A stretch of DNA of 64,000 nt from Bacteroidetes bacterium GWF2_43_63 (GTDB lineage: Bacteria; Bacteroidota; Bacteroidia; Bacteroidales; DTU049): positions 188,421 to 252,420 of the forward strand of contig MEOQ01000050.1 in NCBI GenBank assembly GCA_001769275.1, given 5' to 3'. Numbering within the stretch: position 1 is the stretch's first letter; every line of letters begins with the position of its first letter. Shown one piece after another: positions 55,087-62,809 of the stretch. A program made the translations under genes and the position numbers. A model generated the notes under the pieces. It saw only the letters and a list, made by a program, of their open reading frames with translations, searched no databases and had not been told where the DNA came from.

Positions 55087-55773
55087 TTAGCCAACATCGT
55101 AAACTGTCTGGAGTTTCTTAAAATCCAGAATTTTTATTAATTTCCCATGTAATTCAATAATACCGTCAACCTCAAAGCTTTTCAGTGTGCGAATTACATT
55201 CTCTTCGCTGCATGAAATAAAATATGACAGATCTCTTCTTGTAAGAGGAAGCGAAAAATAATCTGATTTATAAATCTGTTCACTCAGCAGAAGCAAAATT
55301 CCGGCAACCCTGGCAGGCACTCTTTTGCAAGATAACATCAGTTGGTTTTCCAATATCCGTTGATGAGCTGAGGAAATCATATCGAAAATTTTCAAACCGA
55401 ACATTGGGTTTACCATTGCTCTTGAACGAATAACCTGATAAGAAATCAAACATACCTGACAGTCTTCTGTTGCAATGACTGACAAGATGTTTTTTTGTCC
55501 GGACATTGAATAATTGCCCCCAATTAATACCGGACCTGAAATCAATCCGGCTATCTGCGTCATTTTTCTCGTGGTCATATATTCCAGCTTTGCTAGACCA
55601 CTGATGATGTATGCGATATATCTGGCTTCAGTTCCTTGTTTGAAAATTATCTCACCTTTTTTAAAAGTGAGTTGCTCAGTATTATTATAGATCTCCTGAA
55701 ACTCGTTTTCTGAAACAACTTCACAGATTTCTTTGCGAAACGCACATTTATCACAAGCTGAATGCTGGATCAT
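55087..55773 (-). CDS. Crp/Fnr-family regulator with N-terminal cysteines
   Basis: A 228-residue regulator. The N-terminus MIQHSACDKCAFRKEIC has C7, C10 and C17, close to the Fe-S binding pattern of FNR. Then a cyclic-nucleotide-type beta domain (about 30-125), a dimer helix and an HTH (about 175-205, RRDLSYFISCSEENVIRTLKSFE). No cAMP-binding RxS motif is evident. It is divergent from the Fe-S/Hdr-like cluster, so it probably controls it in response to oxygen, redox state or Fe-S status. The spacer of 95 bases contains the promoter of that cluster. Confidence 0.88.
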   Translation of the reverse strand: MIQHSACDKCAFRKEICEVVSENEFQEIYNNTEQLTFKKGEIIFKQGTEARYIAYIISGLAKLEYMTTRKMTQIAGLISGPVLIGGNYSMSGQKNILSVIATEDCQVCLISYQVIRSRAMVNPMFGLKIFDMISSAHQRILENQLMLSCKRVPARVAGILLLLSEQIYKSDYFSLPLTRRDLSYFISCSEENVIRTLKSFEVDGIIELHGKLIKILDFKKLQTVYDVG

Positions 55774-55819
55774 GATATTTTTCAGATTTAAACCTGGTAA
55801 AATTACAGTTTTTCATTAA

Positions 55820-55849
55820 TTGAACCGGCATGCAAAGGTAATACATTTG
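55820..55849 (+). promoter_or_regulatory. Promoter of the Fe-S/Hdr-like cluster
   Basis: TTG (55820-55822) and TACATTTG (55842-55849) are 19 bases apart, an excellent match to the consensus. The first gene starts at 55869 (or 55890). The regulator's own start is at 55773 on the other strand. Confidence 0.65.
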
Positions 55850-55868
55850 TATACTAAATCGATAGAAA

Positions 55869-56690
55869 ATGTATAAAAAACACAAAACAATGGAAATCAG
55901 AAACATAACCATCTTTGGTGGTAATGGAAAAGACGGAAATCCTGAAAAAGTTTCGCAATTTGAATTAAAAATGGGCAACATTATCAGCATTGTCGGACCT
56001 ACAGGCTGTGGCAAGACGACATTGATTAATGATATTGAATTGTTTGCCAACAACAACACTCCAACAGGCCGAAGGGTACTGATCAATGATGAACCAATGC
56101 CTGAAGAATCCAGTTTTGATCCTGCAAAGCATCCTATTGCGCTGATATCTCAACACACCAATTTTCTTTCAGATCTGCCGGTTGGTGAATTTCTAAGGAT
56201 ACACGCAACCGTACGTGGTGCAACAAATATAGAAGAGATACTTGCAGAAACGCTGGAATTCGCAAACCAGCTTACTGGTGAATCCATCATTCCTGAAACA
56301 GGTATGACTGAGCTTTCAGGTGGTCAGACCCGATCGTTATTGATTGCAGATGCGGTCATTATTGGGAACTCGCCAATTATTCTGCTCGATGAAATCGAAA
56401 ACGCCGGTATCAATCGGACCAAAGCACTGGAATTGCTGAAGAAATACCAGAAAATATTTGTTTTTGTAACTCATGATTCCCGGATTGCACTCCTTTCTGA
56501 TTTCAGAGTAGTTATGAAAAACGGAGCTATGCAAAAGCTCATTGTTACAAGCGAAGAAGAGCGGCATGCAGCCAATGAACTTAGAAAAATTGACAATGTG
56601 ATGCTCGAATTCCGTTCTCTGATACGAGCCGGGGAACAAATTACGGAGGATGTTTTCAATACCAAAATAAAAGGAATTTTACAAAACTAA
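55869..56690 (+). CDS. ABC-type ATPase, soluble, first gene of the Fe-S/Hdr-like cluster
   Basis: A 273-residue ABC ATPase without membrane partner in the cluster. Walker A GPTGCGKTT is at 43-51, signature LSGGQTRSLLIAD near 148, Walker B SPIILLDEIENAG and a switch VFVTHDSR. The C-terminal ~55 residues (TSEEERHAANELRKIDNVMLEF...) are helical and unlike transporter subunits. The lack of a permease suggests a soluble role, such as SufC-like support of cofactor assembly or activation. The next gene is 20 bases downstream. An ATG at 55890 (MEIRN) is an alternative start. Confidence 0.85.
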   Translation: MYKKHKTMEIRNITIFGGNGKDGNPEKVSQFELKMGNIISIVGPTGCGKTTLINDIELFANNNTPTGRRVLINDEPMPEESSFDPAKHPIALISQHTNFLSDLPVGEFLRIHATVRGATNIEEILAETLEFANQLTGESIIPETGMTELSGGQTRSLLIADAVIIGNSPIILLDEIENAGINRTKALELLKKYQKIFVFVTHDSRIALLSDFRVVMKNGAMQKLIVTSEEERHAANELRKIDNVMLEFRSLIRAGEQITEDVFNTKIKGILQN

Positions 56691-56709
56691 AAATCAAGGA
56701 GAATATAAA

Positions 56710-57411
56710 ATGAAACTGGTCATTTTTGCAGGTCCGCCCACATGCGGCAAGACGACAGTAATTCGTCAGGTAATTAAAAGAATGAAAAGCAAGGGACTGA
56801 AAACAGCTTTTGTGAAAATTGATGTACTGTATGCCGATGAAGATGAAAAGATCGCTGCAGAATTCGGTATTCCAACAAAGAAAATTTACAGCGGAGAATT
56901 ATGTCCCGATCACTGTAATGTTGTAGTACTTGATGAAATTGTTGACTGGGCCGAAGGACTCGGGTCTGAGTATCTTTTTGTTGAAACGGCAGGACTTTGT
57001 CTGCGTTGTTCTCCTTATGTCGAAAAATCTCTGGGAATCGTGGTTCTTGAAGCTACCAGCGGCATGAATCTCCCCCGAAAGATCGGCCCAATGCTTACGT
57101 TGTCTGACATTGCCGTCATTACCAAGATCGATCTGATTTCTCAGGCTGAACGTGAAGTCTTTCGTTACAGGGTAATTGAATCGGCACGAGAAGTGGAAAT
57201 TGTCGAAAGCAATGCATTGTATGGTATCGGCATTGATCCGGTCATAAAACGGATTCTCAAAGACAATGATGTTGAACAGCCCATGTTCCTTCGCGGCAAT
57301 CCCCCTGTCGGGACATGTACTATTTGTGTTGGAAAAAAAGAAATAGGTGCAAAGAACCATTTTGGAGTACTCCGCACAATGGAACAGGAACTATTCTATG
57401 TTGGTGAATAA
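56710..57411 (+). CDS. G3E-type P-loop GTPase (HypB/UreG/CobW-like)
   Basis: A 233-residue GTPase. P-loop GPPTCGKTT at 8-16, VVLDEI and ETAGLCLRC in the switch region, and VITKIDLI as the guanine-recognition motif. Cys-rich spots (GELCPDHC, LCLRC, GTCTIC) could bind metal or a cluster in transit. Family knowledge: G3E GTPases insert Ni, Co or other metals into enzymes. A Shine-Dalgarno AAGGAG (about 56696-56701) precedes the ATG. It stands between the ABC ATPase and the cysteine desulfurase, which points to cofactor assembly. Confidence 0.85.
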   Translation: MKLVIFAGPPTCGKTTVIRQVIKRMKSKGLKTAFVKIDVLYADEDEKIAAEFGIPTKKIYSGELCPDHCNVVVLDEIVDWAEGLGSEYLFVETAGLCLRCSPYVEKSLGIVVLEATSGMNLPRKIGPMLTLSDIAVITKIDLISQAEREVFRYRVIESAREVEIVESNALYGIGIDPVIKRILKDNDVEQPMFLRGNPPVGTCTICVGKKEIGAKNHFGVLRTMEQELFYVGE

Positions 57412-57426
57412 CAGATTCTCCGGAAA

Positions 57427-58590
57427 ATGAAACATGGAATTTATTTCGATAATGCCGCTACGACACAGGTCGATCCGCATGTAATCAAAGCCATGGAGCC
57501 TTTCATGGATTCAAGATACGGCAATGCATCCAGCCTGCATTCGTTTGGAACCGATGCTTCGGATTTGCTGGCTGAATGCCGGAGTGCAATTTCATTGCAC
57601 ATCGGTGCCAGGCCTCAGGAATTGTATTTTACTTCCAGCGGAACCGAATCAAATAATCTTGCTTTGAAAGGAATTGCTTTTGCTCATGCAAGCAAAGGAC
57701 GTCATATAATTATTTCTTCCATTGAACATGATTGCGTACTGAATGCTGCAGAATGGCTGTCAGAGCAAGGTTTCAGCATCACCTATCTCCCAGTTGGTGA
57801 AACTGGGGTTGTTGATCCGGATGATGTAAAAAAGAATATCCGGCCTGACACAATACTTGTTTCTGTTATGCATGCAAACAATGAAATTGGAACAATTCAA
57901 CCCATATCCGAAATCGGCAGAATATGCCGCGAACACAATGTACTGCTGCATACAGATGCATGTCAGAGTTTTGGAAAAATTCCCGTCAATGTAACTGAAA
58001 TGAATGTTGATCTGATGACATTGAACTCCCATAAAATCTACGGGCCAAAGGGTGTTGGTGCCATTTATATTCGCGACGGTATTCCCATTACTCCATTGTT
58101 GCATGGGGGTGGTCAGGAAAAAGGGATCCGTTCTTCAACAGAGAATGTAGCTGGAATAGCAGGCTTTGCAAAAGCAGTTGAACTATGTTTTGATCATCCG
58201 TATGATGAATACGACTCAGTAAAAAAAATCCGTGATTATATTATGGACGGGCTTCTTGGAAAATACGAAAACGCCTACATCAACGGTCATGTTGAAAAGC
58301 GCCTTCCTGGAAATCTGAATGCAGCTTTTCATGGCTTGGAAGGCGAAACTGTACGATTACTGTTGTTACTCGACGAAGCTGGTATTGCTGTTTCGGCCGG
58401 ATCAGCGTGTTCATCCAATGGATCCGGTTCTCATACCTCGCACGTTCTGCAGGCTCTGGGACGCGATCAGTTCGAAGCCCGGGGCGCAGTGCGAATCAGC
58501 ATCGGTCGCTACAATACAATGGAAGAAGCTGAAGTATTTCTTCCTGTTCTCGATGAAAAATTAAAACTATTGAACCCTATTTTTTCTTAA
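57427..58590 (+). CDS. Cysteine desulfurase, NifS/IscS-like
   Basis: A 387-residue pyridoxal-phosphate enzyme that takes sulfur from cysteine for Fe-S cluster assembly. It starts GIYFDNAATTQVDPHV; the PLP lysine is in LNSHKIYGPKG and the catalytic cysteine in VSAGSACSSNGSGSHT; the EHDCVLN motif is also present. The active-site loop fits the NifS/IscS class. No IscU-type scaffold is next to it. It begins 16 bases after the GTPase gene. Confidence 0.95.
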   Translation: MKHGIYFDNAATTQVDPHVIKAMEPFMDSRYGNASSLHSFGTDASDLLAECRSAISLHIGARPQELYFTSSGTESNNLALKGIAFAHASKGRHIIISSIEHDCVLNAAEWLSEQGFSITYLPVGETGVVDPDDVKKNIRPDTILVSVMHANNEIGTIQPISEIGRICREHNVLLHTDACQSFGKIPVNVTEMNVDLMTLNSHKIYGPKGVGAIYIRDGIPITPLLHGGGQEKGIRSSTENVAGIAGFAKAVELCFDHPYDEYDSVKKIRDYIMDGLLGKYENAYINGHVEKRLPGNLNAAFHGLEGETVRLLLLLDEAGIAVSAGSACSSNGSGSHTSHVLQALGRDQFEARGAVRISIGRYNTMEEAEVFLPVLDEKLKLLNPIFS

Positions 58591-58601
58591 AAAACAAACT
58601 C

Positions 58602-59291
58602 ATGAATACATCAAATTCTCAGAAAACAACCCTTGAAATGCTTCCCGGAATTGATTGTGGCGCTTGTGGATTCAAATCATGTAATTCCTTTGCCGCAGAA
58701 GTAGATAATGGAAAAGAACTTCTGCTGAAATGCACCCATATATCAGGGAATAAACAAAAGCAGGAAAATCGATTAATCGGTTGTAATAGCTGTAATTCGA
58801 ACGGAATTGCAGAAAAAATGGGCTGGAAAGATAGTCAGCAGCGCGATTTTGATTTCGTGCTTGATACTTTCGATAACGAGCCTGGACCGCGCGAAACTAT
58901 CCTTCCGTACAACCCTGCGTTGGTAAAAGAACTAGGCGTGAAAAAGGGAGATATCATGATTGGCCGGCCTATGGGAATGTCTTGTGGTTGTCCTGTAACC
59001 CACTGCGGCGTTGTCATTGATGCCGATGCCCGCAATGGTATTATCAACTGGTTTGTAACCGGACCTTTGAAACCTCGCTCAGAAGGCTTTATCGATATCG
59101 GATATTATGTTGCACAGGGATATGAAGGCCTGGTGAGAGAAACACAAATGCCTATTAAACTTGGTCACAGGTATTGGTTTATGCCACGTCGATGTATGTT
59201 GCAGTGGCGTCATAGTGGATTGGTCAATAATGTGGTTAAGCAAAAAGACGGTAGTTATAAAGTCCGTATTGAAGGACTTTTTATCGGCTGA
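58602..59291 (+). CDS. Cysteine-rich Fe-S protein of unknown function
   Basis: A 229-residue protein. Residues 14-46 (LPGIDCGACGFKSCNSFA, C19, C22, C27, C44) match the 4Fe-4S domain found in RnfB and in the corrinoid-protein subunit of CO dehydrogenase/acetyl-CoA synthase. C61 and C64 and a motif MSCGCPVTHCG (C128, C130, C135) suggest a second metal site; C197 sits in PRRCMLQWRHSG. I do not recognise the C-terminal ~130 residues. It follows the desulfurase by 12 bases and is followed by a terminator-like hairpin, so it ends the first half of the cluster. Could be a substrate or scaffold of the assembly genes. Confidence 0.75.
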   Translation: MNTSNSQKTTLEMLPGIDCGACGFKSCNSFAAEVDNGKELLLKCTHISGNKQKQENRLIGCNSCNSNGIAEKMGWKDSQQRDFDFVLDTFDNEPGPRETILPYNPALVKELGVKKGDIMIGRPMGMSCGCPVTHCGVVIDADARNGIINWFVTGPLKPRSEGFIDIGYYVAQGYEGLVRETQMPIKLGHRYWFMPRRCMLQWRHSGLVNNVVKQKDGSYKVRIEGLFIG

Positions 59292-59311
59292 TAACGATCC
59301 TGATTCAAAAC

Positions 59312-59358
59312 GCAGGCTACACAACGGTTTTAACGAAACTGAAGTGTGCCTGCTTTTG
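59312..59358 (+). terminator. Terminator or attenuator inside the cluster
   Basis: GCAGGC (59312-59317) pairs with GCCTGC (59348-59353), and flanking ACAC/GTGT extends the stem; TTTTGTG follows. It separates the assembly-type genes from hdrC-hdrB. Confidence 0.55.
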
Positions 59359-59410
59359 TGTTGGAAAGTTTTAACGAATTAGCTAATCATTTGTTATTGT
59401 CTGATATTTG

Positions 59411-59426
59411 TCAGATTGCAATCTGA
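59411..59426. promoter_or_regulatory. Perfect 16-bp palindrome upstream of hdrC
   Basis: TCAGATTGCAATCTGA is a perfect dyad, 82 bases before the hdrC-like start. It is a good candidate operator for a dimeric regulator, possibly the Crp/Fnr-like protein at 55087. The same dyad is not found at the other promoter of the cluster (55774-55868). Confidence 0.5.
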
Positions 59427-59507
59427 TATTCTGTAGTTTGCTAAAATGTTTTGTATGTACATCCTAAGTAATTTTGAAATATTATTGTAACAAAAAGTGA
59501 TTTCGAG

Positions 59508-60230
59508 ATGGAGGAGAATAATAATGAATCACTATTTGACAGACTTAAGCAGGATGTCAGATATGTTGAGGGTATGAAATCATGCATCAATTGTGGTACA
59601 TGTACGGCCATTTGCCCGGGGGCGGAATTTTATAATTATGACCCACGACAGTTGATGTGCGATTTACAGAATGAAAATGAAAAAGGACTCAGGCGACTTA
59701 TTTCCGGTGATTTTATCTGGTTCTGTGGCGAATGCATGAGTTGCAAAACCCGCTGTCCGAGAGGGAATTGCCCGGGACTCGTCATAATGGCTCTCCGGAA
59801 TTTATCAATGGAAACCGGAGCATTTACGGAGTCTGAAAAAGGCCGTCAGCAAATCTTCATGAAACGGGTAGTTGGTGAGTGGATTCTTAAACACGGTTAT
59901 TGTTTGTATCTGGAAGGTGTCGGAACCGATTTGTACCCTGAGCAGGGCCCGGTCTGGGATTGGCGTCAGAATAACTGGGGTGAAATCATCAATTTACTTG
60001 GTGGAAATTACCAGGGTAATGGCCCGGGAATACTTCGTAAAATTCCCGACGAAGCTTTGGCTGAAATTAAAAATATTTTTGATGAAACCGGTGGTACAGC
60101 ACGTTTTGAGAGCATTGAAAAATTTTCAGCAGTGAAAGCAAATGAAATGGGCCTTGAATTCAATGATGAGTTGCTAAATGAATATGTCGTGCATGTTTAC
60201 ACTAAAAATTCCTATGAGGATCAGAACTGA
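59508..60230 (+). CDS. hdrC: HdrC-like ferredoxin subunit
   Basis: A 240-residue protein with two classical [4Fe-4S] sites: C26-INC29-GTC32-TAIC36-P and C73-GEC76-MSC79-KTRC83-P. This is the layout of HdrC of heterodisulfide reductase; a C-terminal extension of about 140 residues is longer than in methanogen HdrC. It passes electrons to the HdrB subunit. No HdrA flavoprotein or membrane HdrE is near. Its stop overlaps the hdrB-like start by one base (TGATG). The ATG at 59508 is embedded in an ATGGAGGAG context. Confidence 0.88.
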   Translation: MEENNNESLFDRLKQDVRYVEGMKSCINCGTCTAICPGAEFYNYDPRQLMCDLQNENEKGLRRLISGDFIWFCGECMSCKTRCPRGNCPGLVIMALRNLSMETGAFTESEKGRQQIFMKRVVGEWILKHGYCLYLEGVGTDLYPEQGPVWDWRQNNWGEIINLLGGNYQGNGPGILRKIPDEALAEIKNIFDETGGTARFESIEKFSAVKANEMGLEFNDELLNEYVVHVYTKNSYEDQN

Positions 60231-61387
60231 TGAATAATGAAGGAAAAAGTAAGATTTGGTCACAGTACCAGAAAGAAATAGCGACTGACAATTTTTTCTA
60301 TCTCAGAAGTTGCGTCCGGCAGAATTTTTTCCCAGGCTCAGAAACAACTTTTTTGCGACTTCTCAAAGACCTTGGAAAAAACTTTTATGAGGATCCTGCT
60401 CATGCTACATGTACTGGGATTGGATATCATGGCGACTTGCTGCCACTCGACACAACAATGACGGTCGTTGCACGCCAGTTTGCACTAATGACTGAAGCCG
60501 GATATAAAAACCTCGTGCCTTCCTGTATCACTTCATTTGGGCTCTATACAGAAATACTTCACACATGGCACGAGTTCCCTGAAATCGAAGATCGTATCAG
60601 GAAACATCTTCGCAATTCAACCGGGCGTGAATTCGAAAAGCCCGAAAATCTGGCACATGCCAGTGATATTATGCATTCTTTGAAAGATGAAATTGCTGCA
60701 CGGGCAAAATATAAACTCATCAATGTTCACACAGGCGAGCCTTTGCGGGTTGTAGACCACATTGGTTGTCATTATGCAAAAATGTTTCCTGCAGCCGGAA
60801 TCGGTGGAGCTGAATACCCTGCAGTACTTACCGGTATGATTGAGGCCTGGGGTGGTCAGACTGTTGATTATCCTGAGCGTCGTCACTGTTGCGGATTTGG
60901 CTTCAGACAATATCTGGTAAAAGCAAATCGCGGCTTCTCTGTATCATGTTCTCATGCCAAATTTGAATCAATGGAACCATTCAAACCTGACATGATAATA
61001 ACCAATTGTCCGGGTTGTCCGATGTTTCTTGATAAGTGGCAATATACCATTGCGGAAATGACAGGTAAGACCTATGATGAATCGGGTCATGGAATTCCCG
61101 TCTTTACGTATGAAGAAGTCGCTGGACTTGTTATGGGATATGATCCATGGGAAATTGGGCTACAGGTTCATCAGATCGGAGCAGAACCTTTGCTTGATAA
61201 AATGGGAATTCCGTATGACCTGTCTAAAAAGCATAAAGGAATAGGTGGGAAGGACATCGGGGTTCCGACGTATCCTCAAAATGTAAATGTGGCTGAGAAT
61301 CCAAAGTTTATTGAAGAGATGCAGGAATCAAGTGAATGCTCTTCGGAATCAGATCAAAATGATGTGTTGTCAGAAATTGTTTCTTAA
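60230..61387 (+). CDS. hdrB: HdrB-like CCG-domain catalytic subunit
   Basis: A 385-residue CCG-domain protein. The second domain keeps the full pattern C180-x39-C220C221-x38-C260-x2-C263 that binds a non-cubane [4Fe-4S] cluster in HdrB. The first domain is degenerate: only C28, C61 and C99 remain where two more would be expected. So one catalytic cluster instead of two is likely. A C-terminal tail of about 100 residues (IGGKDIGVPTYPQNVNVAEN...) is extra. Family members reduce disulfides or related S-S/thiol bonds; the substrate here is unknown. It is co-translated with the HdrC-like gene. Confidence 0.88.
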   Translation: MNNEGKSKIWSQYQKEIATDNFFYLRSCVRQNFFPGSETTFLRLLKDLGKNFYEDPAHATCTGIGYHGDLLPLDTTMTVVARQFALMTEAGYKNLVPSCITSFGLYTEILHTWHEFPEIEDRIRKHLRNSTGREFEKPENLAHASDIMHSLKDEIAARAKYKLINVHTGEPLRVVDHIGCHYAKMFPAAGIGGAEYPAVLTGMIEAWGGQTVDYPERRHCCGFGFRQYLVKANRGFSVSCSHAKFESMEPFKPDMIITNCPGCPMFLDKWQYTIAEMTGKTYDESGHGIPVFTYEEVAGLVMGYDPWEIGLQVHQIGAEPLLDKMGIPYDLSKKHKGIGGKDIGVPTYPQNVNVAENPKFIEEMQESSECSSESDQNDVLSEIVS

Positions 61388-61399
61388 AAGTATTGTATC

Positions 61400-62173
61400 A
61401 TGAGATTTCTTTTAATACTAACCCTCTTTTGTTTGCGTGCCGTTTTTGCAATGTCACAAACCGCCGTTAATTTCAACGCCGCTGATTGCGACGGTGTTCC
61501 CCATGAATTGTTTTCTGAATTGGATTCGGGAAAAGTTATTGTTCTCTGCTGGGTGATGCCATGCGGATCATGTGTCCCTGCATCACTTACAACGTATAAT
61601 GTTGTCCAGTCATATTCTACAAGCAACCCGGATAAAGTCAGGATGTATGTGTGTGATGATTTGGCCAACACAACCTGTTCCCAGATCGACAGCTGGTGCA
61701 ATACAAACGGGCTTATTAAAACCCGGCGATTTTCTGATGCACAAATAAACATGTCAGACTATGGCGCAGCAGGAATGCCAAAGATTGTTGTTATTGGAGG
61801 TGGTGTCAGTCATCATGTATATTATAATGAAAACAGCGCTGTCGTTGGAAGTGAAATTCAGGACGCAATTGATTCAGCTCTTTCTCAAAGTACAGGCCTG
61901 AGTGATCTGAATAATGAATTTTCCGGAATCCTTTCACCAAACCCGGCATCATTGTCAACCAGTCTGATCCTTGAAAATTCGCCTGCAGGCAATTACAATA
62001 TCTGCATTTTTAATATGGAAGGAAAAACCGTTGTTCCGATTTTCACCGTCAATCTTTTGCAGGGAGCCAATGAAATAAATCTACCTGTTTTGGATCTTGA
62101 AAACGGGATTTATATTGTTCAGATTTCCGGAAATGAAAGAATGCATAAATACAGATTATCAGTAAACCGATAA
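61400..62173 (+). CDS. Secreted thioredoxin-fold protein with T9SS type A sorting domain
   Basis: A 257-residue protein: signal peptide (1-18, ...AVFAMSQ), a thioredoxin-like fold with VIVLCWVMPCGSCVPASL (CGSC pair) and GAAGMPKIVVIGG (cis-Pro), and a C-terminal T9SS type A domain (about 175-257, LSPNPASLSTSLILENSPAG ... GIYIVQISGNERMHKYRLS). It should act at the cell surface in thiol-disulfide chemistry. Starts 13 bases after the hdrB-like gene, so co-transcription is possible, but a surface protein need not belong to a cytoplasmic redox cluster. Confidence 0.85.
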   Translation: MRFLLILTLFCLRAVFAMSQTAVNFNAADCDGVPHELFSELDSGKVIVLCWVMPCGSCVPASLTTYNVVQSYSTSNPDKVRMYVCDDLANTTCSQIDSWCNTNGLIKTRRFSDAQINMSDYGAAGMPKIVVIGGGVSHHVYYNENSAVVGSEIQDAIDSALSQSTGLSDLNNEFSGILSPNPASLSTSLILENSPAGNYNICIFNMEGKTVVPIFTVNLLQGANEINLPVLDLENGIYIVQISGNERMHKYRLSVNR

Positions 62174-62351
62174 TTGAGATGCTGAGGCTCCGGCAGCCCA
62201 TTTACAGGAGGGGTGATTGTGGCAGGAAAAGATGGTTGCTGTTTTTGAGAACTGGAGGTATTCGCAGACAAGATCAGGTTGGGCTGGTTTGGGTGCTACT
62301 TGACTATTCCGGATTATTCAGTGCCACCGATTCCGGCCCAAACAGTGCCAC

Positions 62352-62561
62352 TCATTCCAGAATAATAGATATCGATTCCCCACAAACATCCGACTCAGGC
62401 TTATCCAAAAACGCATAAATCATTTCTACCTGCCACATCAGCAGCGGGCGGCGGGTGAGTTTGAGTTTCTTTTCGATGGGTTTGAGCCATTTGCGGAATG
62501 TGCTTCGGCATACGCCATATTCAGTGGCTATTTCTTTTTGTGTTTTAACAATCTTGTTCAT
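62352..62561 (-). CDS. Small HTH protein
   Basis: A 69-residue protein whose first half (MNKIVKTQKEIATEYGVCRSTFRKWLKP) is a helix-turn-helix; the rest (LTRRPLLMWQVEMIYAFLDKPE) is helical. Proteins like this are frequent in Bacteroidota as single small regulators or as leftovers near mobile DNA. A truncated second copy is at 54726-54860. No Shine-Dalgarno or TAnnTTTG box is evident; an inverted repeat ACGCG...CGCGT lies about 20 bases upstream. Confidence 0.7.
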   Translation of the reverse strand: MNKIVKTQKEIATEYGVCRSTFRKWLKPIEKKLKLTRRPLLMWQVEMIYAFLDKPESDVCGESISIILE

Positions 62562-62745
62562 GATTTCTTTTTTATCATATAACGCGTTGTTTCAGCGCGT
62601 GTTTCGCTATAGATTTTTATTCCACATGTTGCTTTGTTTTGCCGTTAATTGCGCTTTGTTGTAGATATTTTTCTGTGATAAATTTGTTGCACAAGAAACA
62701 TCAATGATGTGAATTCTAGTAAAAGTTCGTCAAAGAATGTTGAAC

Positions 62746-62780
62746 TTTGTATTACACAGATGTAAAAAGACGTATCTTTG
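62746..62780 (+). promoter_or_regulatory. Promoter of the MerR-type HTH gene
   Basis: TTTG (62746-62749) and TATCTTTG (62773-62780) are 23 bases apart, within the range seen in the phylum. The start at 62810 is 29 bases after the -7 box. Confidence 0.5.
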
Positions 62781-62809
62781 AAGACATATTATGTAAAGTC
62801 ACGATTTTA

